From the NCBI RefSeq assembly GCF_016765655.2, contig NZ_CP086106.1, positions 1,980,501 to 2,044,500 of the forward strand: a DNA stretch of 64,000 nt, written 5' to 3'. How positions within the stretch are numbered: position 1 is the first letter of the stretch; each line of letters opens with the position of its first letter. The position numbers and the translations under genes are program-made. This DNA is from Skermanella mucosa. Its GTDB lineage: Bacteria > Pseudomonadota > Alphaproteobacteria > Azospirillales > Azospirillaceae. The notes beneath the pieces are model-generated. The model did not search any database, was not told where the DNA came from, and saw nothing but the letters and a program-made list of their open reading frames with translations. This document shows positions 47,848-56,138 of this stretch, in pieces.

Positions 47848-47946
47848 AGCAAATAAGAAATGTCCGCACCGCCGCCGATAACCCGTGTGGCATGTGGGTT
47901 GCTTGAGGTGGCGGCGCGATGATGCCGGTTGCGAGGGGCTGACGGA

Positions 47947-48969
47947 ATGGGGAAGTCGATGGAACGGATGATCGGGCGGCGGGCCGTGCTGGCGGTGGCT
48001 GGAGCCCTGGCGGGCGCGGTGGCCCTGGGGAGCGGCGCCGCCGGCGCCCTGGCGCAGGCGAAGGTCAAGGTCGCGGGCGTTTACACCGTTCCGATCGAGC
48101 AGCAGTGGGTCGGCCGCATCCATAAGGCGCTGAAGGAAGCCGAGGGCCGCGGCGAGATCGAGTATGTCTGGGCCGAGTCCGTCGCCGCGACCGACTATGA
48201 GCGGGTGCTGAGGCAATATGCCGAGGGCGGCCAGCAGCTGATCGTCGGCGAGGCCTTCGCGGTCGAGCGGCCGGCGCGCGCCGTCGCCAAGGACTATCCC
48301 AAGACGGCCTTCCTGATGGGGTCCAGCTTCGGGCCGGTGGCGAACAACTTCTCGGTCTTCGACAACTATATCCAGGAGCCGGCCTACCTGACCGGGATGA
48401 TCGCGGGCGCCATGTCCAAGTCGGGCATCATCGGCATGGTCGGCGGCTACCCGATCCCCGAGGTCAACCGCCTGATGAACGCCTTCATGGACGGCGCCAA
48501 GGAGGTCAAGCCCGACATCAAGTTCATGGTCAGCTTCATCGGCTCCTGGTTCGACCCGCCCAAGGCCAAGGAAGCCGCCTTCGCGATGATCGACCGGGGC
48601 GCCGACATCCTTTATGCCGAGCGCTTCGGCGTGTCGGACGCCGCCAAGGAGCGCGGCAAGCTCGCCATCGGCAACGTCATCGACACCCAGCCGCAGTACC
48701 CGGAGACTGTGGTCGCCAGCGCCCTGTGGCACATGGAGCCGACCATCTTCCGGGCCATCGCGGCGGTGCGCGAGGGCAAGTTCATCGGCGAGGACTACGG
48801 CCAGTTCAGCACCATGAAGTTCATGGGGTCGAGCCTGGCGCCGCTCGGCACCTTCGAGGGCAAGGTCCCGGCGGAGGCGGTGGCGAAGGTCAGGGAGCGC
48901 GAGCAGCAGATCCGCGCCGGGACCTTCGCCGTCAAGGTGAACGACGGCGAGCCCAAGTCGTCGATGTAG
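47947..48969 (+). CDS. BMP-family ABC substrate-binding protein
   Basis: A 340-aa periplasmic protein of the BMP/PnrA family, which carries nucleosides or nucleobases. A signal (probably twin-arginine-like: MIGRRAVLAVAGALAGAV) leads to AGALAQA. The mature part begins VKVAGVYTVPIEQQWVGRIHKAL; ligand-pocket-type segments DRGADILYAERFG and FIGSWFDPPKAKEAA are present. The ATG at 47947 has AGGGG about 9 nt upstream; an ATG at 47959 is also possible. It begins a five-gene operon with an ABC ATPase, two permeases and a deaminase. Confidence 0.92.
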   Translation: MGKSMERMIGRRAVLAVAGALAGAVALGSGAAGALAQAKVKVAGVYTVPIEQQWVGRIHKALKEAEGRGEIEYVWAESVAATDYERVLRQYAEGGQQLIVGEAFAVERPARAVAKDYPKTAFLMGSSFGPVANNFSVFDNYIQEPAYLTGMIAGAMSKSGIIGMVGGYPIPEVNRLMNAFMDGAKEVKPDIKFMVSFIGSWFDPPKAKEAAFAMIDRGADILYAERFGVSDAAKERGKLAIGNVIDTQPQYPETVVASALWHMEPTIFRAIAAVREGKFIGEDYGQFSTMKFMGSSLAPLGTFEGKVPAEAVAKVREREQQIRAGTFAVKVNDGEPKSSM

Positions 48970-48979
48970 GCGGTTCTTT

Positions 48980-50527
48980 GTGTCGCAGTCCACTTCCACC
49001 GGCGAGCGGGACGTCGTCCTCCGGCTCGCCGGCATCACCAAGCGTTTCGGGCCGCTGGTCGCCAACGACGATGTCTCGCTGGAGCTTCGCGGCGGCCAGG
49101 TGATGGCCCTGCTGGGCGAGAACGGCGCCGGCAAGACCACGCTGATGAACATCCTGTTCGGCCACTACGTGGCCGACGCGGGGCATATCGAGGCGTTCGG
49201 CCGGCCGCTGCCGCCGGGCTCGCCCAAGGCGGCCCTGGCCGCCGGCATCTGCATGGTCCATCAGCATTTCACGCTGGCCGACAACCTGTCGGTCCTGGAC
49301 AACGTGATCCTGGGGACGGAGCCGCTCTGGCGCCTCCGGTCGGACCGCGGCCGGGGCCGGCGCAGGCTGGCGGAGCTGGCGGAGCGGTTCGGCCTCGCGG
49401 TTGATCCCGACGCCCGGGTGGGATCGCTGTCGGTCGGCGAGCGCCAGCGGGTCGAGATCCTGAAGGCGCTGTACCGCGACGCCCGCATCCTGATCCTGGA
49501 CGAGCCGACCGCCGTCCTGACCCCTCAGGAGAGCGACCGGTTGTTCGCGACCCTGAAGCTGCTGACGGCGGAAGGCCTGGCGGTCATCTTCATCAGCCAC
49601 AAGATGAACGAGGTCATGGCCGCCAGCGACGTGGTCGGCGTGTTGCGCGGCGGGCGCCTGGTGGCGCTCCGGCGCACCGCGGAGACCAGCCGGGGGGAGC
49701 TGGCCGAGCTGATGATCGGCCGCACCCTGAAGGCCCCGACCGTCGAGCCCCTGGACGCCGGGGAGCCGGTGCTGGTCCTGTCAGGCGTCACCGTGGCGGC
49801 GGGAGGCAAACCCGCGCTGGACGCAGTCGACCTGACCGTCCGCCGGCACCAGATCGTCGGCATCGCCGGTGTCTCGGGCAACGGGCAGTCCGTCCTGGCC
49901 GACCTGGTCAGCGGCCTGATCGTCCCCGGCGCCGGGCGGCTCCAGGTGCTGGGCGACGAAGTCCGATCGGCCGCGCCGGGCGACATGATCCGCCGCGGGG
50001 TGGCGCGCATCCCGGAGGACCGGCACGCGACCGGGCTGGTCGGCGACATGGCGGTGTGGGAGAACCTGATCGCCGAGCGCTACCGGCTGCCGGAATTCTC
50101 CCGCCTGGGATTCCTGAAGCGGGGGGCCGCGCGCGAGCGGGCGGAAAGCGTCATCCGGGACTACGACGTGCGCTGCCCGGGGCCGGACGCGGTGTCGCGC
50201 CTGCTGTCGGGCGGCAACATGCAGAAGCTGATCCTGGGCCGGACGCTGAGCTACGGCCCGGGGCTGATCCTGGCCAACCAGCCGACCCGGGGCCTCGACG
50301 TCGGCGCCGTGGCCTATGTCCACGAACGGCTGCTGGACGCCCGCGCCGCCGGGGCCGGCGTACTGTTGATCTCGGAGGACCTGGACGAGATCCTGTCGCT
50401 GGCCGACCAGGTCGCCGTGATCCACCGCGGCAGGCTGTCTCCCCTCCAGCCGCGCGCCGGAGTTACTATCCGCCGATTGGGGCTGGCGATGGCCGGGCAT
50501 TGGGAAGAACTGTCGGAAGCGAATTGA
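48980..50527 (+). CDS. ABC ATPase with tandem domains (nucleobase/nucleoside uptake)
   Basis: A 515-aa ATPase of the sugar/BMP-importer type, two nucleotide-binding domains in one chain. Domain 1: Walker A LLGENGAGKTTLMN, signature SLSVGERQRVEILKAL, Walker B LILDEPTAVLTP. Domain 2 (about 255-500): Walker A-like GVSGNGQSVLAD, degenerate as in relatives, signature LLSGGNMQKLILGRTL. Translation starts at GTG (48980), 10 bp after the binding-protein stop. The permeases follow immediately. Confidence 0.93.
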   Translation: MSQSTSTGERDVVLRLAGITKRFGPLVANDDVSLELRGGQVMALLGENGAGKTTLMNILFGHYVADAGHIEAFGRPLPPGSPKAALAAGICMVHQHFTLADNLSVLDNVILGTEPLWRLRSDRGRGRRRLAELAERFGLAVDPDARVGSLSVGERQRVEILKALYRDARILILDEPTAVLTPQESDRLFATLKLLTAEGLAVIFISHKMNEVMAASDVVGVLRGGRLVALRRTAETSRGELAELMIGRTLKAPTVEPLDAGEPVLVLSGVTVAAGGKPALDAVDLTVRRHQIVGIAGVSGNGQSVLADLVSGLIVPGAGRLQVLGDEVRSAAPGDMIRRGVARIPEDRHATGLVGDMAVWENLIAERYRLPEFSRLGFLKRGAARERAESVIRDYDVRCPGPDAVSRLLSGGNMQKLILGRTLSYGPGLILANQPTRGLDVGAVAYVHERLLDARAAGAGVLLISEDLDEILSLADQVAVIHRGRLSPLQPRAGVTIRRLGLAMAGHWEELSEAN

Positions 50528-50542
50528 ATATGCTGCCTGAAA

Positions 50543-51595
50543 ATGCTTTTTGAACCGAGGGCGCATCCGTCCGCGGCCTTGCGAGTGCTGGCCCCGGCCG
50601 GGGCGGTCGTCGCGGCGCTGGCGCTGTGCGCGGCGCTGATCGCCTGGACCGGGACCGGCGTGGGGGAGGCGTACGCGCTGCTGTTCCAGGGCGCGCTGGG
50701 CAGCCAATTCGCCTTGGCCGAGACGCTGACCCGGGCGACGCCGCTGATGCTGACCGGGCTGGCGGCGGCGGTGGCGTTCCGCGCCAAGCTGTGGAACATC
50801 GGCGCCGAGGGGCAGCTCTATGCCGGGGCTTTGGTCGCCGTCATCCTGGGCGGCGGGTTGGTGGACCTGCCGGGCTGGGCGCTGCTGCCGGCCGCGCTGC
50901 TGGGCGGCGCGCTGGCCGGCTCGGCCCTGCTGGTCGGCCCGACGGTGCTGAAGACGAGGCTGGGCGTGGACGAGGTGGTGACCACGCTGCTGCTGAACTT
51001 CATCGTGCTGCTGTTCGTCTCCATGATGCTGGAAGGGCCGCTGAAGGACCCGATGGGCATGGGCTGGCCGCAGAGCGCCCCGGTCCTTCCGGAAGCGGAG
51101 CTGCCGCGCCTGCTGGAGCGGTCGCGGCTGCATGCCGGGCTGGTCCTGGCCTTGGTCGCGGCGGTCGCGCTGTGGATCATGAACACCCGGACGACATGGG
51201 GCTACGAGATCAAGGCGGTGGGCGCCAACCCGGCGGCGGCGGGCTTCGCCGGCATCCCGGTCAACCGGGTGATGCTGAAGGTCGCCGTGCTGTCGGGCGG
51301 ACTGGCCGGGCTGGCCGGCGCCGCCGAGATCGCCGGCCTCCGGGGCTATCTGACCCTCGACCTGTCGCCCGGCTTCGGCTACAGCGGGATCGTGGTCGCG
51401 ATGCTGGCGCAGCTCCACCCGCTGGGGGTGGTCGCGGCCTCGGTGTTCGTGGCGGCGGTCTTCGTCGGCGCCGACGCCATGAGCCGGACCGTGGCCGTGC
51501 CGAACTATATCGCGGAGGTGCTGGTCGCGGTCAGCCTGCTCTGCGTGCTGGTGTCGTCCTTCCTGGTCCGCTATCGCATCCGGCGGTCGCCGTGA
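50543..51595 (+). CDS. ABC permease 1 (BMP-type importer)
   Basis: A 350-aa inner-membrane permease of the nucleoside/BMP importer family (YufP-like). Conserved GLAAAVAFRAKLWNIGAEGQLYAGAL and TRLGVDEVVTTLLLNFIVLLFV stretches are present, with the EAA-like loop GANPAAAGFAGIPVNR. About eight to nine helices. It starts 15 bp after the ATPase stop; a short overlapping frame (50530-50553) precedes and covers the start, perhaps for coupling. Confidence 0.92.
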   Translation: MLFEPRAHPSAALRVLAPAGAVVAALALCAALIAWTGTGVGEAYALLFQGALGSQFALAETLTRATPLMLTGLAAAVAFRAKLWNIGAEGQLYAGALVAVILGGGLVDLPGWALLPAALLGGALAGSALLVGPTVLKTRLGVDEVVTTLLLNFIVLLFVSMMLEGPLKDPMGMGWPQSAPVLPEAELPRLLERSRLHAGLVLALVAAVALWIMNTRTTWGYEIKAVGANPAAAGFAGIPVNRVMLKVAVLSGGLAGLAGAAEIAGLRGYLTLDLSPGFGYSGIVVAMLAQLHPLGVVAASVFVAAVFVGADAMSRTVAVPNYIAEVLVAVSLLCVLVSSFLVRYRIRRSP

Positions 51596-51617
51596 ACCGC
51601 GGATTGGAGAACCGGCC

Positions 51618-52568
51618 ATGATGGGCGAGATCGCCGACCTGCTGCTGTCCGCCACCTTCTGGGCGGCGACGCTGCGCATCGCGACCCCCTATATCCTGGG
51701 CACGCTGGGCGAGCTGGTGTGCGAGCGGGCCGGGGTGCTGAACCTCGGCATCGAGGGGATCATGACGCTGGGCGCGCTGGCCGGCTGGATGGCGGTCTAC
51801 CAGGGCGCCGGCCTGTGGACCGGCGTGCTGGTCGCGGCTCTGGCGGGCGCGCTGCTCGGGCTCCTGCACGCGCTGCTGACGGTGCCGCTCGGGCTGTCGC
51901 AGCATGTCACCGGGATCGGCGTGACCCTGCTGGGCACCAGCCTGTCCTATTACGTCTATCGAATGGCGCTGCCCCAGGTCTCGACCCCGCCCACGGTCGA
52001 GCCGTTCCAGCCCTTCGCCGTGCCCGTGCTGTCCGACATCCCGGTGATCGGGCCGGCGCTGTTCACCCAGACGCCGCTGACCTACGCGGCGCTGGCGGCG
52101 GTGGCACTGGTCGCCTGGGTGCTCTACCGGACCCCGGCGGGGCTGGCGGTGCGCATGGTCGGCGAGAACCCGGCGGCGGCCGAGGCGCAGGGGATCGACG
52201 TGACCGCGGTGCGGGTCGGCGCCGTGATGTGCGGAAGCGCGCTGATGGCGGTCGGCGGGGCCTTCCTGACGCTGTCGGCGTTCAACGCCTTCTTCTTCAA
52301 CATGATCAACGGCCGGGGCTGGATCTGCATCGCGCTGGTGGTATTCGCGTCCTGGCGGCCGGGCAAGGCGCTGCTGGGCGCCGTGCTGTTCGCCGCCTTC
52401 GACGCATTCCAGCTTCGGCTCCAGCAAATCGTCGGGCCGGCCCTGCCGTACCAGGTGTTCCTGATGCTGCCTTACCTGCTGAGCATCCTGGCCCTGGTGG
52501 TGATGTCCCGGCGCGCGGCCTATCCGCGGGCGCTGATGATCCCGTTCCGCAAAGGGGAGCGACACTGA
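51618..52568 (+). CDS. ABC permease 2 (BMP-type importer)
   Basis: A 316-aa permease of the YufQ-like family. The N-terminal ATPYILGTLGELVCERAGVLNLGIEGIMTLGA is diagnostic; the coupling loop reads VRMVGENPAAAEAQGIDV. About eight helices are predicted. It is the partner of permease 1, and its stop overlaps the next ATG by one base (TGATG). Confidence 0.92.
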   Translation: MMGEIADLLLSATFWAATLRIATPYILGTLGELVCERAGVLNLGIEGIMTLGALAGWMAVYQGAGLWTGVLVAALAGALLGLLHALLTVPLGLSQHVTGIGVTLLGTSLSYYVYRMALPQVSTPPTVEPFQPFAVPVLSDIPVIGPALFTQTPLTYAALAAVALVAWVLYRTPAGLAVRMVGENPAAAEAQGIDVTAVRVGAVMCGSALMAVGGAFLTLSAFNAFFFNMINGRGWICIALVVFASWRPGKALLGAVLFAAFDAFQLRLQQIVGPALPYQVFLMLPYLLSILALVVMSRRAAYPRALMIPFRKGERH

Positions 52569-53848
52569 TGTTCGACCTGATCGTCCGCAACGCCAACCTG
52601 CCCGACGGCAGGACCGGCATCGATATCGGCGTGGCCGGCGGTCGCATCGCCGCCGTGCAGCCGGCGCTCGACGCCCAGGCCGGGGAGGAGATCGACGCGA
52701 CCGGACGGCTGGTGACGCCGCCCTTCGTCGATGCCCACTTCCACATGGACGCGACGCTGAGCTACGGCCTGCCGCGGGTCAACCGCTCCGGCACGCTGCT
52801 GGAGGGCATCGCCCTGTGGGGCGAGCTGAAGCCGCTGCTGACCCGCGAGGCGCTGGTCGAGCGGGCGCTGGAATACTGCGACTGGGCGGTCGGGCGCGGG
52901 CTGCTGGCGATCCGCAGCCACGTGGACATCTGCGACCCGCGCCTGCTGGCGGTGGAGGCGCTGCTGGAGGTCCGGCAGCGGGTGGCGCCCTATATCGACC
53001 TTCAGCTCGTGGCCTTCCCGCAGGACGGCTATCTCCGCTACGCGAACGCCCCGGAACTGCTGGAGCGGGCGCTGGACATGGGCGTCGACGTGGTCGGCGG
53101 CATCCCGCATTTCGAACGCACCATGGCGGACGGGGCGGCGTCGGTCCGAATGCTGTGCGAGATCGCGGCCGAGCGCGGCCTGCGGGTGGACATGCATTGC
53201 GACGAGACCGACGACCCCCTGTCGCGGCATGTCGAGACCCTGGCCTACGAGACCCGGCGGCTCGGCCTCGGCGGCCGGGTGGTGGGCTCGCACCTGACGT
53301 CCATGCACTCGATGGACAATTACTATGTCAGCAAGCTGATCCCGCTGATGGCCGAGGCCGGCCTGGGCGTGATCTCCAACCCGCTGATCAACATCACCAT
53401 CCAGGGCCGCCACGACACCTATCCCCGGCGCCGCGGCATGACCCGGGTGCCGGAGCTGATGGCCGCCGGCCTGACCGTCGCCTTCGGCCATGACTGCGTG
53501 ATGGATCCCTGGTACTCGCTGGGTTCCGGCGACATGCTGGAAGTCGCCCACATGGGGCTCCACGTCGCGCAGATGACCTCGGTGGACGGCATGAACGCCT
53601 GCTTCCGCGCCGTGACCGAGAACCCGGCGCGCCTGATGGGCCTGGAGGGCTACGGGCTGGAAGTGGGCTGCAACGCCGACATGGTGGTGCTCCAGGCCCG
53701 CGACCCGGTCGAGGCGATCCGCCTGAAGGCGACCCGGCTGTTCGTGCTGCGGCGCGGCCGTGTGATCAGCCGGACGGCCCCGGCGGAAGCGCTGCTGAGC
53801 CTGGACGGCAGGCCGGAGCGGGTGGGGTTCGCGACGGGCGTGCGGTGA
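52568..53848 (+). CDS. codA: cytosine deaminase-like amidohydrolase
   Basis: A 426-aa amidohydrolase collinear with E. coli CodA, which converts cytosine to uracil. Metal ligands are in VDAHFHMDATLS (HxH), DMHCDETDD and GSHLTSMHS, with the catalytic Asp in FGHDCVMDPWYSLGSGDML. INITIQGRHDTYPRRRG matches the substrate lid. The presence of a nucleobase-type ABC importer in the same operon fits import of cytosine or a related base. Isoguanine or creatinine-like substrates cannot be excluded. Its start overlaps permease 2 by one base. Confidence 0.9.
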   Translation: MFDLIVRNANLPDGRTGIDIGVAGGRIAAVQPALDAQAGEEIDATGRLVTPPFVDAHFHMDATLSYGLPRVNRSGTLLEGIALWGELKPLLTREALVERALEYCDWAVGRGLLAIRSHVDICDPRLLAVEALLEVRQRVAPYIDLQLVAFPQDGYLRYANAPELLERALDMGVDVVGGIPHFERTMADGAASVRMLCEIAAERGLRVDMHCDETDDPLSRHVETLAYETRRLGLGGRVVGSHLTSMHSMDNYYVSKLIPLMAEAGLGVISNPLINITIQGRHDTYPRRRGMTRVPELMAAGLTVAFGHDCVMDPWYSLGSGDMLEVAHMGLHVAQMTSVDGMNACFRAVTENPARLMGLEGYGLEVGCNADMVVLQARDPVEAIRLKATRLFVLRRGRVISRTAPAEALLSLDGRPERVGFATGVR

Positions 53849-53880
53849 TGGCAATTTGAGACCAGCTCAGTGGGATTCAA

Positions 53881-53963
53881 CCGTAGGTCGGCTAGAGCGA
53901 AGCGGCAGCCGACAAAGCCGACGCGATGGTGTCGGCTGCCGCTTCGCTCTAGCCGACCTACGG
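53881..53963. repeat. REP-like palindromic element, copy 2 (33-bp perfect arms)
   Basis: Left arm 53881-53913 and right arm 53931-53963 are perfect reverse complements over 33 bases, with a 17-nt loop. The outer end CGTAGGTCGGC is shared with the 14057-14154 element. It lies 32 bp after the codA stop and could act as a terminator. Confidence 0.93.
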
Positions 53964-54017
53964 GTGCGTGACGCCCTCATCGGTGGTCATCGCCAATTGC
54001 CCCTGCCATTACACGAA

Positions 54018-54054
54018 AAACGGCCCCGGCCCTTGGGAGGGGCCGGGGCCGTTT
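54018..54054 (-). terminator. Rho-independent terminator of csbD
   Basis: Fifteen-base perfect arms (54018-54032 and 54040-54054), rich in GC with AAA/TTT ends, enclose a 7-nt loop. On the minus strand the right side is followed by a run of five T. It lies 38 bp after the csbD stop. Confidence 0.88.
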
Positions 54055-54092
54055 CGCCGCGACAGTAAGCTGAACGACGTTCAGCGAACCAA

Positions 54093-54269
54093 TCACTTCT
54101 TGCCGGTCAGCGCGTCCTTGATGCCGCCGATGACGTTCTGGATCTTGCCTTCGGCCTTGTCGGACTTGCCCTCGGACTGGAGCTTGCTGTCGCCGGTCAG
54201 GTTGCCGGCGCCTTCCTTCAGATCGCCCTTCATCTTCTTCATCGAGCCTTCGGTCCGGTCGTCGGTCAT
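54093..54269 (-). CDS. CsbD family stress protein
   Basis: A 58-aa CsbD-like protein. DRTEGSMKKMKGDLKEGAGNLTGDSKL is the typical start (the family repeats xGxxKxxKGxxKExxGxxTGD), and it ends KIQNVIGGIKDALTGKK. CsbD proteins are small, hydrophilic, abundant in general stress; in Bacillus csbD is controlled by sigma-B, in other bacteria the function is unknown. A strong terminator follows. It stands alone. Confidence 0.9.
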   Translation of the reverse strand: MTDDRTEGSMKKMKGDLKEGAGNLTGDSKLQSEGKSDKAEGKIQNVIGGIKDALTGKK

Positions 54270-54431
54270 ACTGATTTCCTTGATCTTGATGTGCCGCGCC
54301 CGCAAACGCGATCGTATACAGGACAACAGGTGTCGACGGGATTCGTCCCGCAGGGGGAGGAAACAATCTTGACCGGGTAGCGTTGGGAAGGCGACTTGCC
54401 GCCTGTCCCGCCAGATCCGGAGATCGCGACC

Positions 54432-55472
54432 ATGCCCAACGAGAGCGCCCTTACGCCGGGCCGCTTCACCCGCCTGCTGCTGGTAACCGTGCTGGTCGCC
54501 GGCCTTGCCCTGATGGCGTGGCAGATCGTCCAGGTGCTGCTGCTTGTGTTCGGCGCGATCCTGCTGGCCGTGCTGCTGAAGCGCTCCGCCGACTGGCTGG
54601 CGGCGCATTCCCCGCTGTCGGGCGGCTGGGCGCTGGCGGTGGTGCTGATGGCGATCATAGCCGTCCTGGTGATCTGCGGCTGGCTGTTCGGCGCGCAGGT
54701 GTCGAGCCAGGTGGAGCAGCTGACCAGGGTCGTCCCGGAGGCGTGGGGACGGGTCCGGGAACAGCTGGAGGGTTCTTCCTGGGGACGGGCGGCGCTCGAC
54801 GCCGTCAGTGGGGTCGATCCCGCCAGCGTCTCGGGCGGCATGGTCCGCGAGGCCGGGAGCCTGATCATGACGGTAGTCGGCGGGCTCGGCAACGTGCTGC
54901 TGCTGGTCGCGGGCGGCGTCTACCTCGCGGCTCAGCCGGGGCTTTACCGGGAGGGCGTCGTGGCCCTGATGCCGAAGTCGGCGGAAGCGCGGGCGCGCGA
55001 GGTCCTGGACGCCATGGGCGAGGCGCTGGGCAAGTGGCTGAAGGGCCAGTTCATCTCGATGCTGATGGTCGGGGCGCTGACCAGCCTGGGCCTGTGGCTG
55101 CTCGGCGTGCCGTCGGCCCTGGCGCTGGGCCTGCTGGCCGGCCTCGGCGAGTTCGTGCCGCTGATCGGTGCCTTCGCGACCGCGATCCCCGCCCTGCTGG
55201 CCGCCTCCACCGTGGACATGTCCACGGTCGTCTATACCCTGGTGCTGTACGTCGTGATCCAGCAGATCGAAGGCAACCTGATCATGCCCATGGTGGAGCG
55301 CCGGATGGTCTCGCTGCCCCCCGCGCTCGCCCTGTTCGCGGTGGTCGCCTTCGGCCTGATGTTCGGCATCCTCGGCGTCATCTTCGCGACGCCGCTGACC
55401 GTCGTGGCCTATGTCGCGGTGAAGAAGCTGTACGTGGAGGACGCGCTGGGAAAGCGGGAGCCGGCGTCCTGA
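54432..55472 (+). CDS. AI-2E family transporter (PerM-like), second copy
   Basis: A 346-aa membrane protein with the PerM/AI-2E pattern: LVAGLALMAWQIVQVLLLVFGAILLAVLL at the N-terminus, the C-terminal GLLAGLGEFVPLIGAFATAIPALLAA and QQIEGNLIMPMVERRMVSLPPALALFAVVA. It is clearly divergent from the copy at 24135-25205. Start at 54432 is preferred over TTG at 54396 because CCGGAGATC precedes it by 7-8 nt. Substrate unknown. It ends 19 bp before the convergent msrA. Confidence 0.88.
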   Translation: MPNESALTPGRFTRLLLVTVLVAGLALMAWQIVQVLLLVFGAILLAVLLKRSADWLAAHSPLSGGWALAVVLMAIIAVLVICGWLFGAQVSSQVEQLTRVVPEAWGRVREQLEGSSWGRAALDAVSGVDPASVSGGMVREAGSLIMTVVGGLGNVLLLVAGGVYLAAQPGLYREGVVALMPKSAEARAREVLDAMGEALGKWLKGQFISMLMVGALTSLGLWLLGVPSALALGLLAGLGEFVPLIGAFATAIPALLAASTVDMSTVVYTLVLYVVIQQIEGNLIMPMVERRMVSLPPALALFAVVAFGLMFGILGVIFATPLTVVAYVAVKKLYVEDALGKREPAS

Positions 55473-55491
55473 GCCGGCCCCGCTCCGGGAC

Positions 55492-56043
55492 TCACGCCCT
55501 GAGGCGATCCATGTACTGCTTGCGGACCTTCGAAACCTTCGGCGCGATCACGACCTGGCAATAGGGCTGGGCCGAGTTGCGGGCGTAATAGTCGTCGTGG
55601 TACGCCTCCGCCGGGTAGAAGACGGGCAGGGGGGCCAGCTCGGTCACGATCGGGCGGTCCCAGATCCGCCGCTCGCCGAAGGACTTCATCACCTCGCGCG
55701 CGGTCTGTGCCTGCTCCGCGTCGTGGTGGAAGACCACCGAGCGGTACTGCGGGCCGACATCGTTGCCCTGGCGGTTCAACGTCGTCGGGTCGTGGGTGGT
55801 GAAGAACACTTCCAGCAGGTCGCGGTAGGAGATCACCTCCGGGTCGTAGGTGATCCGGACCACCTCGGCATGCCCGGTCCGGGCGGTGCAGACCTGCTCG
55901 TAGGTGGGGTTCTCCACATGCCCGCCGGCATAGCCGGACTGGACCTTCTCCACGCCGCGGAGCTGCTGGAAGACCGCTTCGGTGCACCAGAAGCAGCCGC
56001 CGCCGAAAGTCGCCTGTGCCAATTGCCGATCTGCGGCCATCAT
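55492..56043 (-). CDS. msrA: peptide-methionine (S)-S-oxide reductase
   Basis: A 183-aa MsrA that repairs S-methionine sulfoxide using thioredoxin. The catalytic motif GGGCFWCTEAVF is at residues 14-25 and the substrate-binding segments YAGGHVENPTYEQVCT and TTLNRQGNDVGPQYRSVVF are standard. A C-terminal resolving Cys is visible in QPYCQVVIAP. Either ATG at 56043 or 56040 could start it. No msrB lies near it. Confidence 0.95.
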   Translation of the reverse strand: MMAADRQLAQATFGGGCFWCTEAVFQQLRGVEKVQSGYAGGHVENPTYEQVCTARTGHAEVVRITYDPEVISYRDLLEVFFTTHDPTTLNRQGNDVGPQYRSVVFHHDAEQAQTAREVMKSFGERRIWDRPIVTELAPLPVFYPAEAYHDDYYARNSAQPYCQVVIAPKVSKVRKQYMDRLRA

Positions 56044-56138
56044 GCTTCATCCTCTTGAGTCGTCGCTACTCCCGCCATGTGGTGCCTCCGGGCGCCGCCG
56101 AACACCCGGGAGGCCATTCACAATGGCGAGAGCGCGGT

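Noticed and set aside
50530-50553. Seven-codon frame between ABC ATPase and permease 1
   Set aside because: It has no clear function and overlaps the permease start; it is mentioned only as a possible coupling device.
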